In this document: positions 17,334 to 26,850 of the stretch, piece after piece
Layout: every line of letters starts with the position of its first letter
Numbering within the stretch: the stretch's first letter is position 1
From: Arenibacter certesii DSM 19833
GTDB taxonomy: Bacteria > Bacteroidota > Bacteroidia > Flavobacteriales > Flavobacteriaceae
DNA: 64,000 bases
Assembly: GCF_000429545.1 (NCBI RefSeq)
Contig: NZ_AUCB01000011.1
Span: 1-64,000, forward strand
Reading direction: 5' to 3'
Translations under genes and position numbers: made by a program
The notes under the pieces: generated by a model
The model's database searches: none
Told to the model about the DNA's origin: nothing
Seen by the model: only the letters and a program-made list of their open reading frames with translations

Positions 17334-17875
17334 TAGATATTTTTTAAGCTATTTAATATAAAAGTAACTCTTTCATCCACGGTTCCTTTGGAAACTTCAA
17401 TAATGGTGTATCCGTATTCCCTATAGGTTTTTTCTAAAAATGAATGAATGCGCTGAGCTTCCTCAAAACTTTCATATCGCTCATTGTCCGAAGCGTGAAT
17501 TTCTTTCCATGGAGGGAGTAAAAAAACCACGTCGTACCTATGGGACTTGCATTCCTTCACAAAATGCGGTCCGTAAGCCTGACCAAAGCAGTCCATATAT
17601 GCCGTGACATCTGGAAGGCCGCGGTCAAAGAAAATTATTGGCTCATCTATTTTTTCTGCCTCTTTAAATTGATTGGCTCTCCCTTCCATAATACGTTGGC
17701 TAAAAAGTAAAGGGTCTGTTTTAAACAAGTGCGGAATTCCCTCTTCTCTAGCTTTCAAAGTAATTTCTCGGGAAATTTCCTCAAAACAGAAGTATCCAAG
17801 TGCTTCTATTTTGTTGATGATAGAAGTCTTGCCGGTGCTAGGTCCACCCGTGATGACAATTTTTTTAGAATTCAA
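17333..17875 (-). CDS. AAA_28-type ATPase/kinase
   Basis: The protein begins with a P-loop, IVITGGPSTGKTSII, followed by YFCFEEISREITLKA, FFDRGLPDVTAY and VFLLPPWKEI, which fits the AAA_28/NadR-like P-loop family common in Flavobacteriia. I prefer the TTG at 17875 (NSKKIVITGG, 180 residues) because homologues start there; the open frame continues to a TTG at 17911 (192 residues). The substrate is unknown; members look like nucleotide or cofactor kinases. It is the first gene of the apparent transcript with recQ and fmt. Confidence 0.75.
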   Translation of the reverse strand: MNSKKIVITGGPSTGKTSIINKIEALGYFCFEEISREITLKAREEGIPHLFKTDPLLFSQRIMEGRANQFKEAEKIDEPIIFFDRGLPDVTAYMDCFGQAYGPHFVKECKSHRYDVVFLLPPWKEIHASDNERYESFEEAQRIHSFLEKTYREYGYTIIEVSKGTVDERVTFILNSLKNI

Positions 17876-17978
17876 ATAATGAAATTTAGAGTTGCATAAA
17901 TAGTCTTGCAAAGTAAGGAAATACCATAAAGATTAAAAAATTGACAAGGATACTTTATATATTTGCCAAAAAAAGGGC

Positions 17979-18266
17979 ATGGATCAAAATACAGAGGACG
18001 AATTTTATAGTCGACTAAAAGAACAATTATCATCAGTTAGTAAGTGGCCTTCCAATTACTTGTATAAGTTTATTGTTCCTACCAATGAATTGAAAATAAA
18101 GGAAATAGAAGATTGTTTTAATAATACTGGGGCTGTAATAGAATCCAAAACATCTAAGAACGCCAAATATACTAGTTTATCCATCACGGTTAATCTAAAC
18201 AATCCCGACGAAGTTATTGAAAAATACAAGGAAGTAGGGAAGATAGAAGGGGTAATATCGCTATAA
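17979..18266 (+). CDS. DUF493 (YbeD-like) family protein
   Basis: A 95-residue small protein with the YbeD/DUF493 pattern: WPSNYLYKFIVP near the front, then a ferredoxin-like alternation with SKNAKYTSLSITVNLNNPDEVIEKYKEV. In E. coli YbeD may have an allosteric or regulatory role, but function is unproven. It is divergent from the AAA ATPase operon with a ~100 bp shared intergenic region and precedes the DUF4290 gene on the same strand. Confidence 0.85.
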   Translation: MDQNTEDEFYSRLKEQLSSVSKWPSNYLYKFIVPTNELKIKEIEDCFNNTGAVIESKTSKNAKYTSLSITVNLNNPDEVIEKYKEVGKIEGVISL

Positions 18267-18359
18267 AATAGCATATCTAGCATAATTTTATTAATTTGCA
18301 ACCGTTATTAAGAATACTTCTCTTATCATAACATAAATCATTAGCAAAAACATTTCAAT

Positions 18360-19013
18360 TTGAATTTAGTAGAAAACTTAGAATATAATACTGAGCGCTC
18401 AAAGCTTATTATACCCGAATACGGTCGTCATTTTCAAAAAATGGTGGACTACGCGGTTTCCATAGAGGACGATGAAGAGAGAAATAAGGTGGCAAATGCT
18501 ATCGTTAGTGTAATGGGGAATATTCAGCCGCACTTGCGTGATGTCCCTGATTTTCATCACAAATTATGGGACCAGCTTTTCATTATGTCAGATTTTAAAC
18601 TGAACGTAGAATCCCCTTTTCCAATTACTTCCAAGGAGACATTGCAAAAAAGACCAGAACCATTAAAATATCCGCAAAATTTCCCAAAATATAGATTTTA
18701 TGGTAATAATATCAAAAGGATGATAGATGTTGCCGTAAAATGGGAAAAAGGTGATAAACGGGAAGGCTTAGAGTACGCCATTGCCAATCATATGAAGAAG
18801 TGTTACCTAAATTGGAACAAGGACACTGTAGAAGATAAGAACATATTTAAACATTTATATGAGCTTAGTGACGGGCAGATAGACCTTGCTAGTGAAGGGG
18901 AGAACCTCACAGAAAGTGGTCAATTTTTAAAAAACCGCGTAGCTAAGACTCCTAGAAACTCTTCACCAAAAAAATCTCAAAGAAATCATCCTCGCGGTAA
19001 AAAGCGTTACTAA
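18360..19013 (+). CDS. DUF4290 family protein
   Basis: The protein has 217 residues, starts from TTG at 18360 and begins NLVENLEYNTERSKLIIPEYGRH, the conserved N-terminus of the family; no ATG precedes this block, so TTG is supported. DUF4290 proteins are conserved in Bacteroidetes with unknown function. The body is helical, the last ~25 residues are very basic (KKSQRNHPRGKKRY), suggesting contact with nucleic acid or ribosomes (inference). It is 15 bp upstream of murA, so the two are co-transcribed. Confidence 0.85.
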   Translation: MNLVENLEYNTERSKLIIPEYGRHFQKMVDYAVSIEDDEERNKVANAIVSVMGNIQPHLRDVPDFHHKLWDQLFIMSDFKLNVESPFPITSKETLQKRPEPLKYPQNFPKYRFYGNNIKRMIDVAVKWEKGDKREGLEYAIANHMKKCYLNWNKDTVEDKNIFKHLYELSDGQIDLASEGENLTESGQFLKNRVAKTPRNSSPKKSQRNHPRGKKRY

Positions 19014-19028
19014 TATTTTCCACCTTTT

Positions 19029-20336
19029 ATGGGAACATTTAAAATTGAGGGCGGTCACCAGTTGCATGGTGAGATAACGCCACAAGGGGCAAAGAATGAA
19101 GCCCTTCAAATACTTTGTGCAGTACTACTTACTTCAGAGGAAGTAGCCATAACCAATATTCCAGATATTGTAGATGTCAATAAATTAATTTCCTTATTAA
19201 AGGATTTAGGGGTAAAAGTCCAGAAAAAAGGTCAAGGTGCCTATACTTTTAAAGCAGATGACGTTAATTTGGATTACCTTCAATCTACCCAATTTAAAGA
19301 AGACGGACGCGGATTACGAGGTTCAATTATGTTGGTTGGACCCTTATTGGCTCGTTTCGGAAAAGGATATATTCCAAAACCGGGAGGCGATAAAATAGGA
19401 CGAAGACGATTGGATACCCATTTTGAAGGTTTTATTAAATTGGGAGCCAATTTCAGGTACAATAAAGAAGAACATTTTTACGGGGTAGAGGCAGAACGTT
19501 TGCAAGGAACGTATATGCTATTGGATGAAGCTTCCGTAACTGGAACCGCCAATATAGTAATGGCAGCCTCACTTGCCGAAGGAAAAACCACTATTTACAA
19601 TGCGGCCTGCGAGCCTTACTTACAACAGCTTTGCAAGATGCTCAATAGAATGGGGGCAAAGATTAGTGGTATTGGATCTAATCTACTGGAAATAGAAGGA
19701 GTAGAATCCTTAGGGGGTACAGAACACCGAATGCTTCCAGATATGATTGAAATTGGTAGCTGGATTGGTTTGGCAGCCATGACAAAAAGTGAGTTGACCA
19801 TTAAAAATGTAAGCTGGGAAGATCTAGGGCAAATTCCTACCGTTTTCAGGAAACTAGGCATACAATTAGAGCGTAGGGGAGATGATATATTTATCCCTGA
19901 GCATAAGGATGGTTACGAAATACAAAACTATATAGACGGTTCTATTTTAACGGTATCGGATGCACCCTGGCCAGGGATGACTCCAGATTTGTTAAGTATT
20001 ATCCTAGTAATGGCTACACAAGCAAAAGGGGAGGTTTTAATACACCAAAAAATGTTTGAAAGTCGACTTTTCTTTGTAGATAAATTGATTGATATGGGCG
20101 CTAAAATTATCCTTTGCGACCCACATAGAGCCACCGTAATAGGGCACAACTTTAAGTCCAACTTAAAGGCTACCACCATGGTTTCACCAGATATTCGTGC
20201 GGGTGTTTCCCTACTGATAGCTGCCTTGTCTGCAAAAGGTACTTCGACTATCCACAATATTGAGCAAATAGATAGAGGGTATGAGAATATAGATACCCGT
20301 CTAAGAGCTATAGGAGCCAAAATAACTAGAGTATAA
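19029..20336 (+). CDS. murA: UDP-N-acetylglucosamine 1-carboxyvinyltransferase
   Basis: MurA catalyses the first committed step of peptidoglycan synthesis, adding enolpyruvate from PEP to UDP-GlcNAc. The protein has 435 residues of the two-lobed EPSP synthase fold: GGHQLHGEITPQGAKNEAL (Lys-Asn of the PEP/UDP site), GRGLRGSIMLVGPLLARFG, GPGGDKIGRR-like PGGDKIGRRRLD, and the DIRAGVSLLIAALSAKG motif. The fosfomycin-target loop residue appears to be Asp or another residue rather than an obvious Cys; I did not resolve this. It ends in a strong terminator. Confidence 0.95.
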   Translation: MGTFKIEGGHQLHGEITPQGAKNEALQILCAVLLTSEEVAITNIPDIVDVNKLISLLKDLGVKVQKKGQGAYTFKADDVNLDYLQSTQFKEDGRGLRGSIMLVGPLLARFGKGYIPKPGGDKIGRRRLDTHFEGFIKLGANFRYNKEEHFYGVEAERLQGTYMLLDEASVTGTANIVMAASLAEGKTTIYNAACEPYLQQLCKMLNRMGAKISGIGSNLLEIEGVESLGGTEHRMLPDMIEIGSWIGLAAMTKSELTIKNVSWEDLGQIPTVFRKLGIQLERRGDDIFIPEHKDGYEIQNYIDGSILTVSDAPWPGMTPDLLSIILVMATQAKGEVLIHQKMFESRLFFVDKLIDMGAKIILCDPHRATVIGHNFKSNLKATTMVSPDIRAGVSLLIAALSAKGTSTIHNIEQIDRGYENIDTRLRAIGAKITRV

Positions 20337-20376
20337 GGTTGCTTATTTTAACCTTATAGTTTGTAAGAATATAAAT

Positions 20377-20414
20377 AAAACTCCCGTGAAGTTGATTCAT
20401 GGGAGTTTTATTTT
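20377..20414 (+). terminator. Terminator of murA
   Basis: AAAACTCCCGTGAA (20377-20390) pairs with TTCATGGGAGTTTT (20396-20409) over 14 bp with one G-T pair, followed by a T-rich tail. It marks the border between housekeeping genes and the sialic-acid locus. Confidence 0.88.
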
Positions 20415-20767
20415 ATGTATATGTTCCCTTCCTTATAAATATTTTGGAACACTAATTTCCTTTATGATTTATTCGCTTGGCGGCGGCGATCTGGTATAAT
20501 CACAATGAATGCCACTTTTCCTGGATTAATTGAAAGTTGGGCGTTTCCCTATCGGGCCGCTCTTTCCGCTATATCTTTTTTTTGTTTTCGCTCTTCAACT
20601 ATAAGTGTAATTCATGTGCACATTATCACAATTCCTACAAGGTTGGAAAACCTTGCAGGATCAGGTGCTACAAAACACAGAAGTTAAAAAAAAGGATGCT
20701 GCTGCAATAGCTAACGCGGCAATCAGTATACTTTAAAAGTTTGTTTTTGTTTAATATTTTATTAGTT
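20415..20767. other. Non-coding stretch with repeat remnant
   Basis: No credible gene is present. The stretch around 20470-20690 reads like a degraded intergenic repeat; its clearest part is the palindrome CCTACAAGGTT-GGAA-AACCTTGCAGG-like sequence at 20633-20658. A 60-codon frame here is accidental. Confidence 0.5.
20633..20658. repeat. Palindromic intergenic repeat
   Basis: CCTACAAGGTT and AACCTTGCAGG are inverted arms with a short loop and one mismatch. Similar CAAGGTT...AACCTTG palindromes are scattered in Bacteroidetes intergenic DNA. It is not followed by a T-run, so it does not look like a terminator. Confidence 0.5.
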
Positions 20768-20784
20768 ATTATGTATAACATAAT
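20768..20784. promoter_or_regulatory. Distal nan operator (copy 1)
   Basis: ATTATGTATAACATAAT is a perfect palindrome (7-bp arms around ATA). Its GT-N3-AC core fits FadR-type GntR operators. It lies 246 bp upstream (centre to centre) of the identical site at the nanA promoter; a looping arrangement is possible. Confidence 0.75.
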
Positions 20785-20981
20785 ACAATAATATTGAAAA
20801 GATAAACATTAACAAAATTTTCTCATTTATTTCTAAGGGGTTTATTTTGAGATGAAGGATGTAATTTGTATCCCACAATGTGAATGCGTTAATATATTCT
20901 CGTTTTACTTTGTCAGATGGAGACTTGTGAAGTTTAGCGGTTTTGGGTTTAAATATTTTTATATTTCCGCAATAATATAAA

Positions 20982-21012
20982 TTGTAAAGCTCAAAATCTT
21001 TATTTAAGTTTG
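20982..21012 (+). promoter_or_regulatory. nanA operon promoter
   Basis: TTG at 20982-20984 and TAAGTTTG at 21005-21012 are spaced by 20 bp and match the Bacteroidetes -33/-7 promoter. The operator begins 2 bp after the -7 box, so it covers the probable start of transcription. Confidence 0.65.
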
Positions 21013-21013
21013 T

Positions 21014-21030
21014 ATTATGTATAACATAAT
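21014..21030. promoter_or_regulatory. Proximal nan operator (copy 2)
   Basis: Second perfect copy of ATTATGTATAACATAAT, directly downstream of the -7 box and 12 bp before the nanA start codon. This position is typical of repression by blocking transcription initiation. Confidence 0.82.
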
Positions 21031-21042
21031 TGACAAATAGAT

Positions 21043-21945
21043 ATGAAAGGACTTATAGCAGCGACCTATGCTCCAATGCACCAGGATTCTTCGCTTAATT
21101 TGGGGGTTGTTCCACATTACGCGGAATTCCTAATTGGAAATGGGGTTAAAGGCGCATTTATAAATGGTTCTACAGGTGACTTTGCTTCTTTGTCCGTAGC
21201 TGAAAGGAAAGAAATTACCAAAGCCTGGGGTGAAAATAAATCGGCTGATCTTTTTGTGATAGATCATGTTGGGCATACCAGTTTAAACGAAGCAAAGGAA
21301 TTGGCTAAGCACGCTGCAGATAAGGTAGATGGTATTGCTGCTCTTGCACCTTATTACTTTAGATTGTCTGATATTAATAAGTTGGTAGAATATTGTAAGG
21401 AGATTGCCGCTTGCGCTCCTACTATTCCTTTCTATTACTACCATATTCCTGTGCTAACAGGAGCAAATTTCAATATGGCAGAATTCTTAGAACTTGCTAC
21501 CCCGCAGATTCCAAACCTGGCAGGTATTAAGTTTACTAACAATAACCTTATAGACTATAAGTACTCCAAAGAATTTAACAATGGTTCTGCTAATATCCTT
21601 TTTGGATTTGATGAGATATTGCTTTCTAGTTTGCCTTTTGGTGCAGATGGATGGGTAGGTAGTACTTATAATCATTTGGCGCCATTATACTTAGCTATTA
21701 TAGAGGCTTTTAATAACAACGATCATAAGTTGGCCGCAGATCTTCAACAGAAATCCATGAAATTTGTGGATACACTAAATGCTAAAGGCGGATTTAACGG
21801 TGCTGCAAAATCGTTTATGAAAGCATTAGGTCTAGATCTTGGTCCAAGTAGATTTCCACATGTTACTCTTACCGATGCACAGATAGAGGAGGCAAAGGCT
21901 GAATTAGATGCATTGGGGATAACACCTTACTTGGGTAAGATTTAA
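21043..21945 (+). CDS. nanA: N-acetylneuraminate lyase
   Basis: This is a DapA/NanA-type class I aldolase of 300 residues, predicted to split Neu5Ac into ManNAc and pyruvate in the cytosol. The carboxylate-binding motif is GSTGD (42-46; GTTGE in many relatives), the catalytic tyrosine is in YYYHIP (~Y133), and the Schiff-base lysine is K163 in GIKFT. NanA rather than DapA is favoured by the neighbouring sialidase, epimerase and O-acetylesterases. It is first in a six-gene operon and carries an operator over its promoter. Confidence 0.88.
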   Translation: MKGLIAATYAPMHQDSSLNLGVVPHYAEFLIGNGVKGAFINGSTGDFASLSVAERKEITKAWGENKSADLFVIDHVGHTSLNEAKELAKHAADKVDGIAALAPYYFRLSDINKLVEYCKEIAACAPTIPFYYYHIPVLTGANFNMAEFLELATPQIPNLAGIKFTNNNLIDYKYSKEFNNGSANILFGFDEILLSSLPFGADGWVGSTYNHLAPLYLAIIEAFNNNDHKLAADLQQKSMKFVDTLNAKGGFNGAAKSFMKALGLDLGPSRFPHVTLTDAQIEEAKAELDALGITPYLGKI

Positions 21946-22016
21946 AGGGATACAAGTCTTTAGCGAGTTTAGTGTTCGCTCCCTGCGGAAGATGAATTGT
22001 TTTTAACGGTATTATA

Positions 22017-24086
22017 TTGAGATATTTTTATTTGCTTACCATTTTACTCACTTTTTCTATGCAGGGACAAAAATTAAAAGTCGCCTGCGTAGGGAATAGT
22101 GTTACCTATGGTACCCGAGTAGCGGAAAGGGAGCGAAACGCTTATCCTGTGCAATTACAGAAATTGTTGGGTGATAATTATGAAGTGGCTAATTTTGGTT
22201 ATCCAGGGGCAACGGCTCTTAAAAAGGGGCATAAGCCCTATTGGGATACTCCTATTTTTAAGGAGTCTAAGTCCTTTCAGCCCAATCTAGTTGTTATTCA
22301 TCTTGGTCTTAACGATCAGGGGAATAATAATTGGCCAGCGCATAAGGAGGAATTTGTCTCTGATTATCTAGACCTAATTCAAGAGTATAGAAACCTTCCT
22401 TCTTCACCTGAAGTTATTATCTGTAAAATGTCCCCTTCCTTTTCAGGTCATCATTGGTTTGAAGAAGGGATGCGCGAAAATTATCGAGAAATTCAAGCTA
22501 AAATCGACACAATAGGAGTACTTGCAGGTGTTGATGTGATAGATTTACAAGAACCTTTGTATCGCTTCCCCGAATATTATGCAGATGATCTTCATCCCGC
22601 CAAGGAAGGAGCTACAATTATCGCCAATAAAATAGTTCGTTTTATAAGCGGGAATTACGGTGGATTAAAGCTTCCCTTGCTATATGGGGAGAATATGGTT
22701 TTCCAAAGAAATGTACCCTTGGTTATTAATGGTACGGCCAACGCTTTGGACAACATAACGGTACGTTTTAACGGGGAGACAATACGAACAAATGTTACTA
22801 AGCACGGACAATGGGAGGTAGCATTTCCTGCAAAAGAGGCTGGCGGACCTTATAAGCTTTCTATAACGTCTAAGAAATCGGGAGAGATTTGTATATCTAA
22901 AGTCTATATAGGCGAAGTGTGGCTTGCTTCAGGTCAGTCCAATATGGGTTTTAAAGTAAAAGATGAGCAAAACGCGACTTCTATCTTAAAAGATTCCCTA
23001 AATGTGAATGTTTTCCTTTTTTCATTGGATCCTAAGGCGCATGCCAGTAATCATACCTTTACAAAAGAAGAGTTGCAAAACAGTAATGCAGCAAATTATT
23101 TTGAGCCTTCTGGTTGGAGTAATAAGCCTGGTGCTATAATCGCGAATTTTTCAGCTATAGCTTATTCCTTTGCGTATAACCTTCAAAAAGAACTAAATAT
23201 ACCCATAGGAATTGTAAATAACGCGGTAGGTGGTTCTACCACGCAGAGTTGGATTAGTAGGGAAGCTATGGAAACAACACACCAAACCATTAGTTTGCTA
23301 AATGATACCCATCTAAATCCCTTGGTACAGCCATGGGTGTCCGAGCGAAAAGCAAAAAATTTAGCTAGCATGAAGGACTTTGGAATAAAAGCCAGACACC
23401 CTTTTGATCCTACAATGCTGTTTGATGCGGGTATTTACCCTATTAAGGACTATGCTATAAAAGGTGTTATCTGGTATCAGGGGGAATCCAATGCAGAGCG
23501 AGAGGAGTTGCACTCTAAATTGTTTAAAATGTTGGTTTCCGATTGGCGTAATCATTGGAATAATCCAAACCTGGCATTTAACTTTGTACAGTTGGGTAGT
23601 ATAAACAGGCCTAATTGGGGGGTATTTAGGGATTCTCAACGGAGATTGTTATCCATTCCCAATACAGGAATGGCCGTGTCTTTAGATGTGGGGCATCCTA
23701 CGGATGTGCATCCCAAAGAGAAGTGGGTGTTAGGTAAACGTTTGTCTAATATTGCTTTAGCAAATAATTATGGCTTTAATATTCCGCATTCAGGACCTTT
23801 ATTAGATTATGTGAATGTAAATAATAGCGTTTTGGAAATTCATTTTTCCCATGCAGACGGTTTAAGAACTAATGATGGGAAGGCTGTTCGGGATGTAGAA
23901 ATTGCTGGTGCCGATAAAGTGTTTGTAAAGGCAGAGAGCCAAATTAATAATAATGTTTTAGAGGTGTGGAATAAGAGCGTTGAGAAACCAAGATATGTTA
24001 GGTATGGATATAGTTCCTATACTGATGGGAATTTGATTAATAAACATGGTCTCCCTACGTCTACTTTCTCCAATTTGGTAGATTAG
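22017..24086 (+). CDS. Two-domain SGNH hydrolase / sialate O-acetylesterase
   Basis: The protein has 689 residues with a signal peptide (1-17). It starts at TTG 22017; a stop just upstream and no ATG before the signal peptide support this. Domain 1 (about 20-212) is an SGNH/GDSL hydrolase with VGNSVTYG (S28), GLNDQGNN and DDLHP (D190, H193). Domain 2 (about 215-685) is the SASA/sialate O-acetylesterase family: SGQSNMGF (S308) and VIWYQGESNAER. Two separate catalytic serines suggest removal of O-acetyl groups at different positions of sialic acid in the periplasm. It follows nanA by 71 bp. Confidence 0.9.
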   Translation: MRYFYLLTILLTFSMQGQKLKVACVGNSVTYGTRVAERERNAYPVQLQKLLGDNYEVANFGYPGATALKKGHKPYWDTPIFKESKSFQPNLVVIHLGLNDQGNNNWPAHKEEFVSDYLDLIQEYRNLPSSPEVIICKMSPSFSGHHWFEEGMRENYREIQAKIDTIGVLAGVDVIDLQEPLYRFPEYYADDLHPAKEGATIIANKIVRFISGNYGGLKLPLLYGENMVFQRNVPLVINGTANALDNITVRFNGETIRTNVTKHGQWEVAFPAKEAGGPYKLSITSKKSGEICISKVYIGEVWLASGQSNMGFKVKDEQNATSILKDSLNVNVFLFSLDPKAHASNHTFTKEELQNSNAANYFEPSGWSNKPGAIIANFSAIAYSFAYNLQKELNIPIGIVNNAVGGSTTQSWISREAMETTHQTISLLNDTHLNPLVQPWVSERKAKNLASMKDFGIKARHPFDPTMLFDAGIYPIKDYAIKGVIWYQGESNAEREELHSKLFKMLVSDWRNHWNNPNLAFNFVQLGSINRPNWGVFRDSQRRLLSIPNTGMAVSLDVGHPTDVHPKEKWVLGKRLSNIALANNYGFNIPHSGPLLDYVNVNNSVLEIHFSHADGLRTNDGKAVRDVEIAGADKVFVKAESQINNNVLEVWNKSVEKPRYVRYGYSSYTDGNLINKHGLPTSTFSNLVD

Positions 24087-24131
24087 TAAATCCCAAATAA
24101 TCCTTATCTTTTAATTAACCTTAAAAAATTC

Positions 24132-26183
24132 ATGGAAACTATTTTTAATAATACATTTTCTAAAAGCGTACATAAAGGACTAACGGTCTTGGTTGTAGCA
24201 CTATTTTCTTTAAGTGTTAATGCGCAGATAGAATTTAATAAACTAGCTAAGAAATACCCTATAATTCCGACCCCGCAGGAAGTAGAATACGGAAAGAAAG
24301 AAAGGGCTTTTAAATCCATTAGCATTATTAGGAATGATTTTGAAAAGCTAGATCTAGTTCCACAAATTGTCTTAACTAAAGAGGGACTAGGGACGGGATC
24401 CAAAGATATAAACATCGAAATAATTCAGGATAAGAAACAATCCAATGAGGAAGGGTATACCCTTAAAATTGATAAGAACATAACTATTACCGCCCCTACC
24501 GTAAAGGGTGCTTATTATGGGCTTCAGACGTTAAGACAACTGATAAGAAATAACGGAAAAAAGTTTACCCTGCCTCAGGTGGGTGTAAAAGACTGGCCAG
24601 CCTTTAAGATTCGAGGTTTTATGCACGATACTGGGCGTAATTTCCAAAGTATAGAACAACTTAAGGAACAAATAGATATCCTCGCTCAATACAAATACAA
24701 TGTTTTTCATTGGCATTTAACCGATGATCCGGGATGGCGTTTGGAAAGTAAATTATATCCAGAATTAAAAACAGATAACTCTTTTAGCCGGCACGTAGGT
24801 AAATTCTATTCTCAAGAAGATTTCAAGGAAATATTAGCCTACTGTAAGGAACGTCAAATAACCTTAATCCCTGAATTCGATATTCCCGGGCATACCAATG
24901 CCTTTAGAAAAGCTTTTGGGATTAAAACTATGAAGGAAGAAAGGGTGATTCCCATTCTTATCGATCTTTTTGATGAGCTGATGGGACTTGCCGATGCTGA
25001 AGAAATGCCATACATCCATATTGGGACCGATGAAGTACGGAATGCGCCTGAATATGTGGAGGACGAGATGATTCTTACCCTAATGAATCACATAAAAAGT
25101 AAGGGGCGTGAGCTAATAGTTTGGAAGGAAGGTATTGTAATTGAAGAAGATTCAACCTCTATAAATCAACTTTGGGCTCAGCATAATGTGCGTGAGGGAC
25201 ACCGATTTATTGATTCTAGAGCTAATTATATTAATCATTTGGATCCTTTTGCTGGGATGGCACGACTGTTTTTTCAGCAACCCTGTAGACAACCTGCTGG
25301 AGATTCTTTGGCATTGGGAGGGATACTTTGTGCATGGCCAGACAATAATGTGGCTGAGGAACGTGATATTTTAAAACAGAATCCAATTTATCCTTCAATG
25401 GTTTTTTATTCAGATGCTGTCTGGAAGGGAAGGGAGAAAAATTATCCAGAGTATTGGGCCAAACTCCCCCCAAAAGGAACAGAGGAGTTTAATAGGTTTA
25501 AGCATTTTGAACACAAAGTGTTAGTGCATAGGGACTTGTTTTTTAGGGATAAAGAATTTCCTTATGTAAGGCAAACAGACGCCTCATGGAAGGTTATAGG
25601 TCCTTTTGATCATAAGGGTGATTTTACAACTTCTTTTCCAGTTGAAAAGGTACTGGTGTCTTCTTATTTGGTGGACGGTAATGCGTATTCGTGGGACGAT
25701 AGTCCTGTGGGAGGAACCATACATTTAAAGCATTTTTTCGGTTTCCCAGCGATCACGAACGCCAAAGAGGGCACCTACTATGCCCATACTAAAATTTATT
25801 CCCCAGAAACTAGGGAACAGGCATTTTGGGTAGGGTTCTACGGGTGGTCTAGATCTGGAGGTAGAAGGGGAGGTCCCGCACCTAGTCTTGGGCAATGGCA
25901 TATTACCGAACCAAAGATTTGGGTGAACAATGAGGAAATCTTGCCCCCAGTTTGGAAACAGCCGGAATTGGCGGTAGCTACCGATGAGATTCCATTTATG
26001 GATGAAGATTATTTTTATAGGGAGCCCACCATGATAAAATTGAATAAGGGCTGGAATACGGTATTATTGAAAATTCCCCATGGAGGTGGCTCTTGGAAAT
26101 GGATGTATACAGTTATGCCAGTTCACATAGTTGGTAAAGACGTTAGGGAGGTAACCGACTTAAAGTTTGACGCCTCCTTTTAA
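24132..26183 (+). CDS. GH20 beta-N-acetylhexosaminidase
   Basis: The protein has 683 residues and a signal peptide ending near SVNAQ (about 32). An N-terminal GH20b-like domain precedes the (beta/alpha)8 barrel: GFMHDTGRNF, FHWHLTDDPGWRLE and the catalytic pair D300-E301 in HIGTDEV, where substrate-assisted catalysis uses the 2-acetamido group. The usual glycine in HIGGDE is threonine here. A C-terminal ~200-residue extension with a beta-rich look (about 460-683) may be a carbohydrate-binding or sheet domain. It would trim GlcNAc or GalNAc exposed after sialic acid removal. Confidence 0.9.
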   Translation: METIFNNTFSKSVHKGLTVLVVALFSLSVNAQIEFNKLAKKYPIIPTPQEVEYGKKERAFKSISIIRNDFEKLDLVPQIVLTKEGLGTGSKDINIEIIQDKKQSNEEGYTLKIDKNITITAPTVKGAYYGLQTLRQLIRNNGKKFTLPQVGVKDWPAFKIRGFMHDTGRNFQSIEQLKEQIDILAQYKYNVFHWHLTDDPGWRLESKLYPELKTDNSFSRHVGKFYSQEDFKEILAYCKERQITLIPEFDIPGHTNAFRKAFGIKTMKEERVIPILIDLFDELMGLADAEEMPYIHIGTDEVRNAPEYVEDEMILTLMNHIKSKGRELIVWKEGIVIEEDSTSINQLWAQHNVREGHRFIDSRANYINHLDPFAGMARLFFQQPCRQPAGDSLALGGILCAWPDNNVAEERDILKQNPIYPSMVFYSDAVWKGREKNYPEYWAKLPPKGTEEFNRFKHFEHKVLVHRDLFFRDKEFPYVRQTDASWKVIGPFDHKGDFTTSFPVEKVLVSSYLVDGNAYSWDDSPVGGTIHLKHFFGFPAITNAKEGTYYAHTKIYSPETREQAFWVGFYGWSRSGGRRGGPAPSLGQWHITEPKIWVNNEEILPPVWKQPELAVATDEIPFMDEDYFYREPTMIKLNKGWNTVLLKIPHGGGSWKWMYTVMPVHIVGKDVREVTDLKFDASF

Positions 26184-26196
26184 ATGATATCAGCGT

Positions 26197-26850
26197 ATGA
26201 AACGATTTTATTTTTTTATAGGATTTATATTAATGGTGTTTAGTACAGAAGCACAAACATTTTCTGACCATTATTATAAGCGAAAAGCACAGTTTGAGGC
26301 AGCGCCTGATACTGAAGACGAAATTATATTTTTAGGGAATAGTATTACCGAAGGTGGAGATTGGAATGCATTATTTCCTAATAAAAACGTGGTGAATAGA
26401 GGAATAAGTGGCGATGTAACTGCAGGGATTCTCAACAGGTTATCCGAAGTAACCTCTTCCCAGCCGAAAAAAATATTTCTACTTATTGGGACCAATGATC
26501 TTGCTAGGGGGAAGACAGAATCATATGTGGTAGACCATGTTGCATCCATTGTGCAAGAAATAAAAAGGGAATCGAAAAATACGGCAATATTTTTGCAAAG
26601 TATCCTTCCTGTAAATCCAACCGTAGGTGATAAATTCTTGGGTCATAAAGAGAATCAGGAATTGATCGTCTCCGTGAATAGCGTGTTAAAAGACCTCTCT
26701 AAAAGGATGAATGTAAAATTTATTGATCTCCATAAAAAGTTTAGAAACGCAAAAGGAGAATTAAAAGCGAGATATACTCATGATGGATTGCATTTGAATA
26801 AGTATGGGTATCAAAAATGGAAGAAAGTGCTAAGACCTTATCTAAAATAA
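26197..26850 (+). CDS. Secreted SGNH/GDSL esterase
   Basis: A 217-residue single-domain SGNH hydrolase with a signal peptide (1-20, STEAQ). Block I is LGNSITEGG (S49), block III GTNDLARG (98-105) and block V DGLHLNKYG (D196, H199), all intact. Of the PAF-acetylhydrolase-like type, such enzymes in sialic-acid loci act as sialate O-acetylesterases (NanS-like); substrate is inferred from context. It follows the hexosaminidase by 13 bp and is the second esterase of the operon. Confidence 0.85.
   Translation: MKRFYFFIGFILMVFSTEAQTFSDHYYKRKAQFEAAPDTEDEIIFLGNSITEGGDWNALFPNKNVVNRGISGDVTAGILNRLSEVTSSQPKKIFLLIGTNDLARGKTESYVVDHVASIVQEIKRESKNTAIFLQSILPVNPTVGDKFLGHKENQELIVSVNSVLKDLSKRMNVKFIDLHKKFRNAKGELKARYTHDGLHLNKYGYQKWKKVLRPYLK

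Noticed and set aside
20505-20687. A 60-codon plus-strand open frame in the murA-nanA gap
   Set aside because: It covers a degraded repeat and a palindrome, has no family resemblance and no promoter.
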